Of a stretch of 63,861 nucleotides of DNA, positions 47,620-55,766 are shown one piece after another; the first letter of the stretch is position 1; each line of letters begins with the position of its first letter. The DNA comes from Amycolatopsis sp. GTDB taxonomy: Bacteria > Actinomycetota > Actinomycetes > Mycobacteriales > Pseudonocardiaceae. Location: positions 1-63,861 of the forward strand of contig NZ_JAODNM010000138.1 in assembly GCF_025464955.1 (NCBI RefSeq), given 5' to 3'. The notes under the pieces were generated by a model that made no database searches, was not told where the DNA came from, and worked only from the letters and a program-made list of their open reading frames with translations. The position numbers and the translations under genes were made by a program.

Positions 47620-49235
47620 CGGGCGTGCCAAGGCAACCGCACGGTGAAAACCGCGCCGATATCGCGCGTGACCTCGATAGTGCCGCCGTAGCGCCGCACG
47701 GCCTGCCCGACCAGCGCCAGCCCCAGACCGCGCCCGACCAGGCCGTCGGCGGGCTTGGTCGACCAGCCCCGCCGGAACACCTCCGACACGGTCGCGTCGT
47801 CCAGCCCGGCGCCGGTGTCGGCGACCCGCAAGAACAGCTCCCCCGCGTCGGCCCGGGCGGTGACCACGACCCCGGGCCGCCGTCCGGCCGAGCCGTCGAT
47901 CGCCGCGTCCACCCCGTTGTCGATCAGGTTGCCGAGGACGGTCACCAGGTCGCGCGGGGCGATGCCGGCGTCGACCTCGCCGATCGCCGTGTCCGGGGTG
48001 ATCGTCAGCTCGACGCCGCGTTCGGCGGCCTCGGCGGCCTTCCCCAGCAGCAACGCGGCCAGCACCGGCTCGGCGACCGCGCCGACGACCTGGTCGGTGA
48101 GCCGCTGCGCGAGTTCGAGCTCCGCTGTCGCGAACTCCACGGCCTGCTCGGGCCGGCCGATCTCGACCAGCGAAACGATCGTATGCAGCCGGTTCGCCGC
48201 CTCGTGCGCCTGCGATCGCAGCGACTCGGCGAAACCCCGTGCCGAGTCGAGTTCCCCGGTCAGCGCCTGCATGTCGGTGTGATCCCGCAATGTCACGACC
48301 GTGCCCATCGCGCGGTCAGCCGAACGCACCGGCGCGGTGCTGACCACGAGCACCCGGGTATCGGTCAGGTGGATCTCGTCGGTCACCGGCTCGGTGGAGG
48401 TGAACGCGGCTTCAAGGCTTTCGGGGAGCCCGAGGTCGTCGATCGGCTTGCCGACGACCTCGCCTTCGACGCCCAGCAACTCCCGGCCGCCGTCGTTGCA
48501 CAGCACGATCCGGCCGTCCTTGCCGACGAGCACCAACCCTTCACGGACCGCGTGCAGCACCGCCTCGTGGTACGAGAACAGGGTGCTCAGTTCGGCCGGC
48601 GCGACCCCGTGGGTCTGCCGTTTCAGGCGCGCACTGACCAGCAGGCTGCCGCCGACGCCGATGGCCAGCACGGCCACCGCGACGGTCGCGAGCGTCCACA
48701 GCCGGTCTCGCAGCTCCGAGGACAGGACATCGACGGTGATCCCGGCGGCGACCAGCGCGACCACCTTCGACCCCGGCCCGAACACCGGCACCACCGCTCG
48801 CACCGACGGCCCGAGCGAGCCGGTGTAGGTTTCGGTGAACACCTTGCCCCGCAGTGCTTCCGCGGTGTTGCCGAGGAAGTGCTGCCCGATCAACGCCGGA
48901 TTCGGGTGAGTGAACCGGATCCCGGTCGGCGACATGATCGTGACGAAGTCGACGCGGGTGTCTACGCGGACACGCTCGGCGAACGGCTGCAGCACCCCGC
49001 TCGGTTCCGGTGTGGACAGTGCGGCGAGGACGTTCGGCGCGTCGGCGACCGTCTGCGCCACCGACGTCACCTGATCGGTGGCGCGGGCGCGGGTCGCGCT
49101 GCTCGCGTCGAGGTAGGCGAGCAGGAAGCCGGTACCGACGAGTGCGGCGACCACGACGACCTGCAACGCGAGCAGCTGGCGGGCCAGGCTCCAGCGCCGG
49201 AGGCCCACCCGGGGTGGCTTCGATGACACCCGCAC
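47616..49235 (-). CDS. CitA/DcuS-type sensor histidine kinase
   Basis: A membrane sensor kinase of about 539 aa. A first transmembrane helix (QLLALQVVVVAALVGTGFLLAY) is followed by an extracytoplasmic Cache-like sensor domain (residues 45-180) with FVTIMSPTGIRFTHPNPALIGQHF, the dicarboxylate/citrate-sensor signature. A second helix (LWTLATVAVAVLAIGVGGSLLV), a PAS domain, a SpoOB-type HisKA (AHEAANRLHTIVSLVEIG, phospho-His) and an ATPase domain with NLIDNGVDAA and DTGAGL follow. I use GTG 49235; a longer frame to 49247 exists. Confidence 0.9.
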   Translation of the reverse strand: MRVSSKPPRVGLRRWSLARQLLALQVVVVAALVGTGFLLAYLDASSATRARATDQVTSVAQTVADAPNVLAALSTPEPSGVLQPFAERVRVDTRVDFVTIMSPTGIRFTHPNPALIGQHFLGNTAEALRGKVFTETYTGSLGPSVRAVVPVFGPGSKVVALVAAGITVDVLSSELRDRLWTLATVAVAVLAIGVGGSLLVSARLKRQTHGVAPAELSTLFSYHEAVLHAVREGLVLVGKDGRIVLCNDGGRELLGVEGEVVGKPIDDLGLPESLEAAFTSTEPVTDEIHLTDTRVLVVSTAPVRSADRAMGTVVTLRDHTDMQALTGELDSARGFAESLRSQAHEAANRLHTIVSLVEIGRPEQAVEFATAELELAQRLTDQVVGAVAEPVLAALLLGKAAEAAERGVELTITPDTAIGEVDAGIAPRDLVTVLGNLIDNGVDAAIDGSAGRRPGVVVTARADAGELFLRVADTGAGLDDATVSEVFRRGWSTKPADGLVGRGLGLALVGQAVRRYGGTIEVTRDIGAVFTVRLPWHAR

Positions 49236-49363
49236 ATACCAGCACACCGCGGGCGGGAGACCTCACTCGCGCGAACTCAATGAACACAACCGTGACCTGG
49301 CTCACCGCGGGAGGCGATAGTCACCGGCAATCCCGAACACCCCCGCTCGAGCTGGAGGCAACG

Positions 49364-50725
49364 ATGCCTGCGACGCCGATCCCCCGCCGCCGCGACAAGA
49401 TGCACTACCTGTACCTGGCGGTGATCGCCGCGGTCGCCCTCGGCATCATCGTCGGGTTCGCCGCCCCCGGGTTCGCCAAGGGGCTCCAACCCCTCGGCAC
49501 CGGATTCGTGAACCTGATCAAGATGATGATCTCGCCGATCATCTTCTGCACCATCGTGCTCGGCATCGGTTCGGTCGCGAAAGCGGCGAAAGTCGGCAAA
49601 GTCGGGCTGATGGCGATCGGCTACTTCCTGGTGATGTCGACCTTCGCGCTGGCGATCGGCCTGGTCGTCGGCAACCTGCTGCACCCGGGCGCCGGCCTGC
49701 ACCTGACGCCGTCGGCGGTCGCCACCGCCCAGAAGCAGGCCGCGGGCGCCCAAGGCGGGGTCGACTTCCTCCTCGGCATCATCCCGAACAGCCTGTTCTC
49801 GGCGTTCACCTCCGGTTCGGTACTGCAGACCCTGCTCGTCGCCCTGCTCGCCGGGTTCGGCCTGCAGAAGCTCGGAGCTCGCGGCAAGCCGATCCTCACC
49901 GGCCTCGAACACCTTCAGCGGCTGGTCTTCCGCATCCTGTCGATGATCATGTGGGCCGCTCCGATCGGCGCGTTCGGCGCGATCGCGGCCGTCGTCGGCC
50001 AGACCGGCTGGGGCGCGCTCAAGGGCTTGCTCACGATCATGCTCGGCTTCTACCTGACCTGCCTGGTGTTCGTCTTCGTCATCCTGGGCACGACGCTGTG
50101 GGTCGGCGCGCGAGTGAGCATCCTGAAGCTGCTGAAGTACCTGGCTCGCGAATTCCTGCTGATCGTGTCGACGTCGTCGTCCGAATCGGCGCTGCCGCGG
50201 CTGATCGCGAAGATGGAGCACCTCGGCGTCAGCAAGCCCGTCGTCGGCATCACCGTGCCGACGGGATACTCGTTCAACCTCGACGGCACCGCGATTTACC
50301 TGACGATGTCGACGCTGTTCATCGCCTCCGCGCAGGGCAGCCCCCTGTCGCTGGGACAGCAGATCTCGTTGCTGCTGTTCATGATCATCGCCGCCAAGGG
50401 CGCGGCCGGGGTCAGCGGTGCCGGCATCGCCGTCCTCGCCGGCGGCCTGCAGTCGCACCGCCCGGACCTGGTCGACGGGGTCGGGTTCATCCTCGGGATC
50501 GACCGCTTCATGTCCGAAGCCCGCGCTGTCACCAACTTCGCGGGCAACGCCGTGGCGACCGTCCTGATCGGCTCGTGGACCAGGGAGTTCGACCGGACGA
50601 AGGCCGAGCTGGTCCTGTCCGGCCAGGCACCGTTCGACGAGACCACTCTGCTCGACGAAGCCACTACGGAACCGGAACCCGGACCGGAACGTCAGCCTGA
50701 ACTTGCGGCAGCCGGAACGTCGTGA
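49364..50725 (+). CDS. dctA: DctA-type C4-dicarboxylate/cation symporter
   Basis: A 453-aa DAACS-family (SLC1-like) transporter, with an N-terminal MHYLYLAVIAAVALGIIVGF, LGTGFVNLIKMMISPIIFCTIVLGI, the re-entrant Ser-rich loop STSSSESALPRL, and the binding-site helix GYSFNLDGTAIY followed by FAGNAVATVLI. GGAGG lies 7 bp before the ATG. It is divergent from the CitA/DcuS-type kinase gene. Its last 62 bp overlap the 3' end of the convergent ECF sigma gene. Confidence 0.93.
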   Translation: MPATPIPRRRDKMHYLYLAVIAAVALGIIVGFAAPGFAKGLQPLGTGFVNLIKMMISPIIFCTIVLGIGSVAKAAKVGKVGLMAIGYFLVMSTFALAIGLVVGNLLHPGAGLHLTPSAVATAQKQAAGAQGGVDFLLGIIPNSLFSAFTSGSVLQTLLVALLAGFGLQKLGARGKPILTGLEHLQRLVFRILSMIMWAAPIGAFGAIAAVVGQTGWGALKGLLTIMLGFYLTCLVFVFVILGTTLWVGARVSILKLLKYLAREFLLIVSTSSSESALPRLIAKMEHLGVSKPVVGITVPTGYSFNLDGTAIYLTMSTLFIASAQGSPLSLGQQISLLLFMIIAAKGAAGVSGAGIAVLAGGLQSHRPDLVDGVGFILGIDRFMSEARAVTNFAGNAVATVLIGSWTREFDRTKAELVLSGQAPFDETTLLDEATTEPEPGPERQPELAAAGTS

Positions 50726-51656
50726 ACAGCTCCGCACCGTGAAACGCGGTGACGCGGCTGATCAGTGAGCCGCGGAAGGTGAACACCTGCAGCGAATGCG
50801 CGTGGTAGAGACCGTCGCTCCGGTGGGCGTACATCGCGAACGCGTGCTGACCGTTGGCGGCGGCCGGAACCAGCCGGCTGCCGCCCGCGGCAGGGCACTT
50901 GAGCCCGAGCAAGGCACCGACGCGGTCCCGCCCGGCGAACCACACCGGGATCGGCGGCATCTCCCAAACCACGTCTTCGGTCAACAACGCGGTGAGGCCG
51001 GCGATATCCCGCCGCGCGAACGCGGTGGCATAACGGTCGAGCAACGCACGCTGAACGGTCTCCGCAGGCTCGGCTAAGCCGTCGGCGGCAGGCGAAACGC
51101 TGGTGAGCTGCGCCCGCGCCCGCTGCAGCCCGCTGTTGACCGCGGCGGTGGTGGTCGCCAGTACCGCGGCGACTTCGGCGGCGCGCCAGCCGAGCACGTC
51201 CCGCAGGATCAAGATGGCCCGTTGCCGCGCCGGGAGGTACTGCAACGCGGCGATCAACGCGAGCCGCGTGCCCGCGCGCGCGACCGCGATCATCGCCGGG
51301 TCGGTCGCATCCCCCGACACGAGCGCGTCGGGCAGCGGCTGGAGCCAGGGCACCTCTGGCCGCGACGATCCCAGCGGCTGGTGCGGATCGTCGCCCGGCC
51401 CGCCGAGTCCGGACGGCAACGGGCGGCGGCTTCGGTGTTCGAGCGCCTTGAGACAGACGTTCGTCGCGATCCGGTACAGCCACGTGCGCAGCGACGAGCG
51501 GCCCTCGAAGGTGGTCCGGCCGCGCCAGGCGAGGAGATAGGTCTCCTGTACCAGATCCTCGGCGTCCTGGACCGAGCCGAGCATCCGGTAGCAGTGCGCA
51601 AGAAGCTCCCGCCGGAACCGCTCGGTCTGCTCGGCGAAGTCTTCACTGTCGGTCAT
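50664..51656 (-). CDS. sigG: SigG-like ECF sigma factor with SnoaL-like C-terminal domain
   Basis: A 330-aa extracytoplasmic-function sigma factor: region 2 (FRRELLAHCYRMLGSVQDAEDLVQETYLLAW...FEGRSSLRTWLYRIATNVCLKAL), region 4 (LPARQRAILILRDVLGWRAAEVAAVLATTTAAVNSGLQRAR), and an extra C-terminal SnoaL/NTF2-like domain from about 210. The HRSRRPLPSGLGG...WLQPLPDA linker closely matches mycobacterial SigG as I remember it. No anti-sigma gene adjoins it; in such factors the SnoaL domain itself controls activity. The ATG at 51656 is chosen over one 63 bp upstream. It overlaps dctA tail-to-tail by 62 bp. Confidence 0.88.
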   Translation of the reverse strand: MTDSEDFAEQTERFRRELLAHCYRMLGSVQDAEDLVQETYLLAWRGRTTFEGRSSLRTWLYRIATNVCLKALEHRSRRPLPSGLGGPGDDPHQPLGSSRPEVPWLQPLPDALVSGDATDPAMIAVARAGTRLALIAALQYLPARQRAILILRDVLGWRAAEVAAVLATTTAAVNSGLQRARAQLTSVSPAADGLAEPAETVQRALLDRYATAFARRDIAGLTALLTEDVVWEMPPIPVWFAGRDRVGALLGLKCPAAGGSRLVPAAANGQHAFAMYAHRSDGLYHAHSLQVFTFRGSLISRVTAFHGAELFTTFRLPQVQADVPVRVPVP

Positions 51657-51726
51657 CGCTGCTCCCGTTCTCCTCGAAGTATGTCCCCTGTACTGATCCT
51701 CGAGCACGGAAGAACTCATCGGTGTG

Positions 51727-51759
51727 CGATGAGTTTCCGCCGGACCGATGAGTTTTCGC
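51727..51759. repeat. Direct repeat upstream of the sigG-like gene
   Basis: CGATGAGTTTCCGC (51727-51740) and CGATGAGTTTTCGC (51746-51759) differ at one base and are offset by 19 bp in the gap between the sigma gene and the divergent monooxygenase-like gene. They could be regulator sites or promoter elements. Confidence 0.7.
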
Positions 51760-51807
51760 GCCGCGGGGATCTACCTCTGGGTAAGCCGAACCCAGTAGGA
51801 GGACAGC

Positions 51808-52110
51808 GTGAGCAAGACAACCGTCATCCGGTACACGACTCGGCCCGACGCCGCCGACGAGAACCAGGAACTGATCGAGAAAGTCTTCGCCGAGCTGGCC
51901 GCCGTCGACCCCGGAGGGGTGCGGTACGCGGCGTTCCGCCTCGACGACGGCACCTTCCTGCACGTGGTGACCACCGACGACGACCGCGACCCGCTTCCCG
52001 GGTTGAGCGCGTTCAAGAACTTCCAAAGCACCATCAACGACCGGCTGGCCGACGTACCGATACGAACCGGCGCCCACGTCGTCGGTTCCTACCGGCTTGT
52101 CGCCGAATGA
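51808..52110 (+). CDS. Small dimeric alpha-beta barrel protein (ABM-like)
   Basis: A 100-aa protein that looks like an antibiotic-biosynthesis-monooxygenase-type ferredoxin fold: an alternating strand-helix pattern with TVIRYTTRPDAADENQELIEKVFAEL, then VRYAAFRLDDGTFLHVVTT. Such proteins are cofactor-free oxygenases or heme-degrading enzymes, but key residues cannot be judged. The start is GTG at 51808, with AGGAGG 6 bp upstream. It is divergent from the SigG-like factor and coupled to the SDR gene by an ATGA overlap; a SigG-dependent promoter is plausible. Confidence 0.75.
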   Translation: MSKTTVIRYTTRPDAADENQELIEKVFAELAAVDPGGVRYAAFRLDDGTFLHVVTTDDDRDPLPGLSAFKNFQSTINDRLADVPIRTGAHVVGSYRLVAE

Positions 52111-52832
52111 ACAGGAACGTCGTGATCTACGGCGCGGGCGGCACGATCGGTTCCGCGCTCGCACGTGCCTTCGCCGCTGACGGGGCGACTCTGTTCTTGG
52201 TCGGCCGCCATCAGCCGGCGCTGGACAAGGTCGCAGCCGAGATCGCGGACCTCGGAGGTGGCGTGCACGTCGCCGAGGTCGACGCGCTCGACGCAGCCGA
52301 GGTCGAAGCCCACGCAGGCTCGATACCGCGCATCGACGTCTCGCTGAACGTGATCGGACTCGGCGAGCTCCAGGGTGTCTCCCTGATCGACCTGGCACCC
52401 GACGAATTCACCCGGCCGGTCACCGACCGCGTCCGCACCCAGTTCCTCACCGCGACAGCTGCGGCGCGTCGCATGGTCATCCGAGGCTCGGGCGTAGTCC
52501 TGCTGCTGACCGCTTCCTCAGCGAAGCTGGCGGGTCCGATGATGGGCGGCTTCGGAGTGGCGTGCGCCGCCATCGAAGGTTTCACCCGCAACCTCGCGGG
52601 CGAACTGGGCCCGCAGGGGGTTCGGGTCGTGTGCCTTCGGTCGAACTACATCCCCGAAACCCACCCGGACGTCGAGATCGGGGGCGACCACTATCTGGTC
52701 GAGGGCACTCTCCTAGGACGGCTGCCCACGCTCGCCCAGTTGTGCGGAGCTGCGGTGTTCGCCGCGTCGGAGGACGCTGGAGCGATGACCGGTGCGGTGC
52801 TCAACCTGACGTGCGGCGCGATTCTCGACTGA
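52107..52832 (+). CDS. SDR-fold protein lacking the catalytic Tyr and Lys
   Basis: A 241-aa Rossmann protein of the short-chain dehydrogenase family. It has the N-terminal VVIYGAGGTIGSALARAF dinucleotide motif and the family tail (VVCLRSNYIPET, then ASEDAGAMTGAVLNLTCGAILD). In the active-site region the usual YxxxK reads FGVAC (Phe149, Cys153), while the Ser near 138 is retained. It is therefore probably not a classical dehydrogenase and may bind nucleotide as a sensor or scaffold. The ATG overlaps the preceding stop. Confidence 0.85.
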   Translation: MNRNVVIYGAGGTIGSALARAFAADGATLFLVGRHQPALDKVAAEIADLGGGVHVAEVDALDAAEVEAHAGSIPRIDVSLNVIGLGELQGVSLIDLAPDEFTRPVTDRVRTQFLTATAAARRMVIRGSGVVLLLTASSAKLAGPMMGGFGVACAAIEGFTRNLAGELGPQGVRVVCLRSNYIPETHPDVEIGGDHYLVEGTLLGRLPTLAQLCGAAVFAASEDAGAMTGAVLNLTCGAILD

Positions 52833-52835
52833 CCC

Positions 52836-52955
52836 TCAGACGTACTCGGTGCACAGGCAGCCGACGCCGCGCTCGATCCACTCCTGGCCGGCCCACTCGG
52901 GATGCCGCTCGATCAGCAGCGCCCGGACCTCGGCGACGATCTGGTCCTCGCCCAT
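52836..52955 (-). CDS. Possible 39-aa protein or 3' gene remnant
   Basis: An open frame with good codon bias encodes MGEDQIVAEVRALLIERHP followed by EWAGQEWIERGVGCLCTEYV. The helix-then-Cys pair layout looks protein-like. It has no clear ribosome site and sits in a 350-bp stretch of decaying sequence, so it may be the C-terminus of a lost gene rather than a working gene. Confidence 0.35.
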   Translation of the reverse strand: MGEDQIVAEVRALLIERHPEWAGQEWIERGVGCLCTEYV

Positions 52956-52969
52956 CGCGGAGTCACGCC

Positions 52970-53175
52970 GCCGCCTGGAGCATCCGGGCGTCGAGGTCCG
53001 CATCCGCGAGACCGACCTCGGTCGGGATGACGCCGCTCGGGCACGACCGCCCCGGCGAGCTGACCGTGGTGCCGCTGATCGGCATGGCGCCGAGCCGCGT
53101 GGTGGCGGCCAGGGCGATGCGAGCCCGCTGCTCAGGTCGTTCGTGCAGCTCGCGACGGCCGCGAACCGCGACTGA
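52970..53175 (+). pseudogene. Decayed LysR-family regulator, C-terminal fragment
   Basis: Pieces of a LysR effector domain appear in shifting frames: LEHPGVEVRIRETDL, then GHDRPGELTVVPLIGMAPSRVVAA in another frame, then SPLLRSFVQLATAANRD with a stop at 53175 in the first frame. The last piece is the usual C-terminal end of LysR regulators. At least two frameshifts and the absence of the DNA-binding half mark it as a remnant. Confidence 0.7.
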
Positions 53176-53181
53176 GAGGGC

Positions 53182-53628
53182 TCAGGCCGCGGCGGCGAGG
53201 TGCGCGGTGAGCCCGCGCTTGCCCCGCTGCATCATGAGCGCGTGGTTCGCCCGGAAGACCGGCCGGGCCACCAGATCGAGCCGCTGGATCAACGCCTTGT
53301 GCGCGACGACCTCCTGGACGATCTCGAGCCTCGTCCCACCGTCCACTTCGCACACCGACCCGGCGAGGACGCCCTCGAGGTCCCCGCTGAGGTCGACCCG
53401 CAGGCGGCCGGCCCGGACGTCCTGCTCGGCCCGCCGCATCCGCAGCACCAGCGAATACGGCAGGACCGAGCGGCAGACCAGCTCGGCGGTGTCCTCGTCG
53501 ATCTTCTGGACCGAACGCACGTCGGCCCACCAGTCCGGGTACTTCTCGAGGTCGACCACGGCGCCGAACACCGTCTCCGGCGCCGCCGCCAGCAACCAGG
53601 TGCTGCGGAAGCGGTACCGGCCGCTCAT
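53182..53628 (-). CDS. SRPBCC-fold protein
   Basis: A 148-aa protein with a polyketide cyclase/SRPBCC profile: FRSTWLLAAAPETVFGAVVDLEKYPDWWADV at the N-terminus, a central beta sheet, and a long C-terminal helix (HKALIQRLDLVARPVFRANHALMMQRG). Ligand unknown. The ATG at 53628 overlaps the anti-sigma stop (ATGA), so it is made together with the sigma/anti-sigma pair and may be a downstream member of that regulon. Confidence 0.82.
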   Translation of the reverse strand: MSGRYRFRSTWLLAAAPETVFGAVVDLEKYPDWWADVRSVQKIDEDTAELVCRSVLPYSLVLRMRRAEQDVRAGRLRVDLSGDLEGVLAGSVCEVDGGTRLEIVQEVVAHKALIQRLDLVARPVFRANHALMMQRGKRGLTAHLAAAA

Positions 53629-54344
53629 GCCGACGCCGAAACGAGCTTCCGACCGTCCAGGGTGACGATGTCGACCGAGGCGACGTTGGCTGGCGCGACG
53701 AGCGCGGAGCCGTAGACCCCGATGCCCTCTGCCTGGCCCTTCGCCGTGACGACCCAGCTACCGGCGACCACGGGAGCGCCGTTCTTGGGCACGATGACGA
53801 GCTCGCATTTCTCGCCGTCCTTGACGCCCTTCAACGCGACGCGGACCTTCACCCAGCCGGACAGCGGGACCACGTCCGCGGCCAGGCTGACCCCGGTCGT
53901 GGCATCGGTTGCCGACAGCGTGCGCGTACCCGGAACCGCGGGCTCGCTGGTCTGCGAGGCGGGCGGTGACGCCACCGTCGTGGTCGGCGCTGTCCCCCGG
54001 CCGACCAGTACACCAGCGCCGAGGGCCACCACGACCAGCACCGCTGCCGCCCCGGCCAGCTTCAGCAGCCGAGGCTTGGCCTTAGGAGGGTCCTCCGCAC
54101 TATCCACGCGGATAGTGCGCAGCGTGCGCTGCAGCAGGAGGTCACCGCCCTCGGGCGGGCCGTCGAGGAACGCCTCCGGCGGCACCTCGTCGAGCTGGTC
54201 GCGCAGCTCACTGAACTCGCTGACCTCGTGGGTGCAGTCGCTGCAGGTGGCGAGGTGCGCTTCGAAACGCTCGGCCTCGTCCGGTTCGAGCGCACCGAGG
54301 ACGTAAGCGGCCAATTCCGCGTGATCGTGTTCTACCGCGCTCAT
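53625..54344 (-). CDS. Zinc-binding anti-sigma factor (RskA/RslA type)
   Basis: A 239-aa single-pass membrane protein. The N-terminal anti-sigma domain has the HxxxCxxC zinc motif (His30, Cys34, Cys37 in HLATCSDC). One transmembrane helix (LKLAGAAAVLVVVALGAGVLVG) lies near residues 94-115, and an extracytoplasmic RskA-type domain follows. It would hold the sigma factor encoded just upstream until zinc loss, oxidation or proteolysis. It overlaps the sigma gene by 4 bp. Confidence 0.92.
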   Translation of the reverse strand: MSAVEHDHAELAAYVLGALEPDEAERFEAHLATCSDCTHEVSEFSELRDQLDEVPPEAFLDGPPEGGDLLLQRTLRTIRVDSAEDPPKAKPRLLKLAGAAAVLVVVALGAGVLVGRGTAPTTTVASPPASQTSEPAVPGTRTLSATDATTGVSLAADVVPLSGWVKVRVALKGVKDGEKCELVIVPKNGAPVVAGSWVVTAKGQAEGIGVYGSALVAPANVASVDIVTLDGRKLVSASA

Positions 54345-54880
54345 CGAGCCACCTCCGTTCCACTGCCCGACATCGCGGCTCGAAGCGCGCGTAAGGCGTA
54401 ATAAGACCGCGATTTAACGGTACCCGGCGCCACTCCGAGCGACTCCGAAGCTTCGGCGACCGTCCGTCCCCGGTAGTAGATCTCCACCAGGACCTCCCGG
54501 TGTTCGGGGGACAAGCCGTCCATGGCGCCGAGGACGGCCATCGAGTCGACGACGGTCTGCGCGTGGTCGCGCTGCACAGCCGGCGACTCGGCCGGTTCCT
54601 CGACCTCTTGCGGTCGCGAAGACCGCGCCCGCGCCCGGTCGGTGATGATGTTCCTGGCCACCGTGAGCAGCCAGCCCCGTACCGAGCCCTTGCCGTTTTC
54701 CAGGTCGTCGGCGTGCTTCCACGCCCGCACGAGCGTTTCCTGGACCACGTCCTCGGCCGCGGCCCGGTCGTTGGTGAGCCTGGTCGCGTACGCGAGGAGG
54801 CTTCGGCCGTGCTCCGCGTACAAGTGCCGGATCAGGTCTTCGCCCTTGGCCCGCTGAGGCCGCCAGCTTCCGATCGCCAC
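54341..54880 (-). CDS. SigL-like ECF sigma factor
   Basis: A 179-aa ECF sigma factor: region 2 (LYAEHGRSLLAYATRLTNDRAAAEDVVQETLVRAWKH...VRGWLLTVARNIITDRARAR) and region 4 (LSPEHREVLVEIYYRGRTVAEASESLGVAPGTVKSRSYYALRAL). The layout with a zinc anti-sigma partner matches mycobacterial SigL-RslA. The start is uncertain: GTG 54880 follows GAGAGG and gives the usual length, while ATG 54982 would add 34 residues. A lipoprotein gene upstream carries a SigL-consensus promoter. Confidence 0.88.
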   Translation of the reverse strand: MAIGSWRPQRAKGEDLIRHLYAEHGRSLLAYATRLTNDRAAAEDVVQETLVRAWKHADDLENGKGSVRGWLLTVARNIITDRARARSSRPQEVEEPAESPAVQRDHAQTVVDSMAVLGAMDGLSPEHREVLVEIYYRGRTVAEASESLGVAPGTVKSRSYYALRALRAAMSGSGTEVAR

Positions 54881-55022
54881 CCCGGTCCTCTCGCCTGTGT
54901 GCTTCGTCGGCGAGGACGTTACTGCAACGGGCGAACGGAAGGATGATCGCTGTACCTCGAACGTGGCTGCCGAGACGTTCATCCGCGATGACACCTCACT
55001 CCGATCGTCCGCTGGTGTCGGC

Positions 55023-55607
55023 TCAGTAGCCGCCGTAGCCGCCACCGTTGCCGCTGTTCGAGGAGGTCGGAGCCGACGGCGCGGCAGGGGCGCCGGAGGC
55101 GGGGGCACCCGCGACGGCCTTGGCACCGGTGGCGGTCACGGCCCACCAGGTGTTCTGGACGGCTTGGCCGTTGCCCTGGCCGGGCGCGGTGTCCTTGATG
55201 AACTCGTAGACCGGGTTGCCGGCGAAGGTGACCTGCTCGGTGCCGTCCTGGCGCTTCACGGTGCCGAGCAGGCTCTTGTCGGCGCCCTGGATGTCCGCAG
55301 TGGACGGACCGGCGATCAGCGGCGGCCACAGCGTGGCGCACTGGCCGTTGCAGTTGGACACGGCGGGGTTGGTCTTGTCCGCGTCGAAGCGGTACAGCGT
55401 CTTACCGTCGGCGGCGGTCAGGACCTGACCGAGCGAGCCGACGGTGGTGACCTTCAGCCCGGCCTGCGTGGTGGCGGCGCTGGACGAGGGGGCAGCCGAC
55501 GAAGACGACGCGGCGGCAGTGGTGGACCCGCCCGAGCTGCACGCCGTCAGGACGGCGAGGCCGGAGAGGGCCGTTGCGGAAATGAGGGCGAACCGAGCGC
55601 GAGACAT
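55023..55607 (-). CDS. Secreted lipoprotein with YxFxxD repeats
   Basis: A 194-aa lipoprotein: signal peptide with lipobox LTAC (Cys23), a Ser/Ala-rich linker, two repeats of the COG4315 type (TLYRFDAD...CNGQCATLWPPL and PVYEFIKD...VQNTWWAV), then a low-complexity tail ending GNGGGYGGY. The repeats suggest a cell-surface redox or ligand-binding role, not defined. GGAGG lies 6 bp before the ATG at 55607. Its promoter at 55661-55688 has the SigL consensus, so it is probably a target of the neighbouring sigma factor. Confidence 0.9.
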   Translation of the reverse strand: MSRARFALISATALSGLAVLTACSSGGSTTAAASSSSAAPSSSAATTQAGLKVTTVGSLGQVLTAADGKTLYRFDADKTNPAVSNCNGQCATLWPPLIAGPSTADIQGADKSLLGTVKRQDGTEQVTFAGNPVYEFIKDTAPGQGNGQAVQNTWWAVTATGAKAVAGAPASGAPAAPSAPTSSNSGNGGGYGGY

Positions 55608-55660
55608 GTGAACCTCCTGGTGCGTGGTCCCGCGTTCCGCGGTGACCGACTGACACTGGG

Positions 55661-55688
55661 AACACGGACGGTTCACGAGGGCGGTTCA
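55661..55688 (-). promoter_or_regulatory. SigL-type promoter of the lipoprotein gene
   Basis: On the minus strand TGAACC (55683-55688), exactly 16 bp, CGTGTT (55661-55666), against the mycobacterial SigL consensus TGAACC-N16-18-CGTgtc. A second TGAACC lies between the two elements. The expected start point is about 45 nt before the ATG. Confidence 0.7.
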
Positions 55689-55705
55689 CCGAAGTTCGAA
55701 AAAAC

Positions 55706-55756
55706 TTTCGGCCGGCTCTCCCACCTCGCCAGACGAGTATGGAGAGCCGGCCGAAA
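55706..55756 (-). terminator. uvrA terminator
   Basis: A perfect 16-bp stem TTTCGGCCGGCTCTCC (55706-55721) / GGAGAGCCGGCCGAAA (55741-55756), followed on the minus strand by a run of T at 55704-55699. This is an intrinsic terminator just past the uvrA stop. Confidence 0.95.
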
Positions 55757-55766
55757 CGGACGGGAC

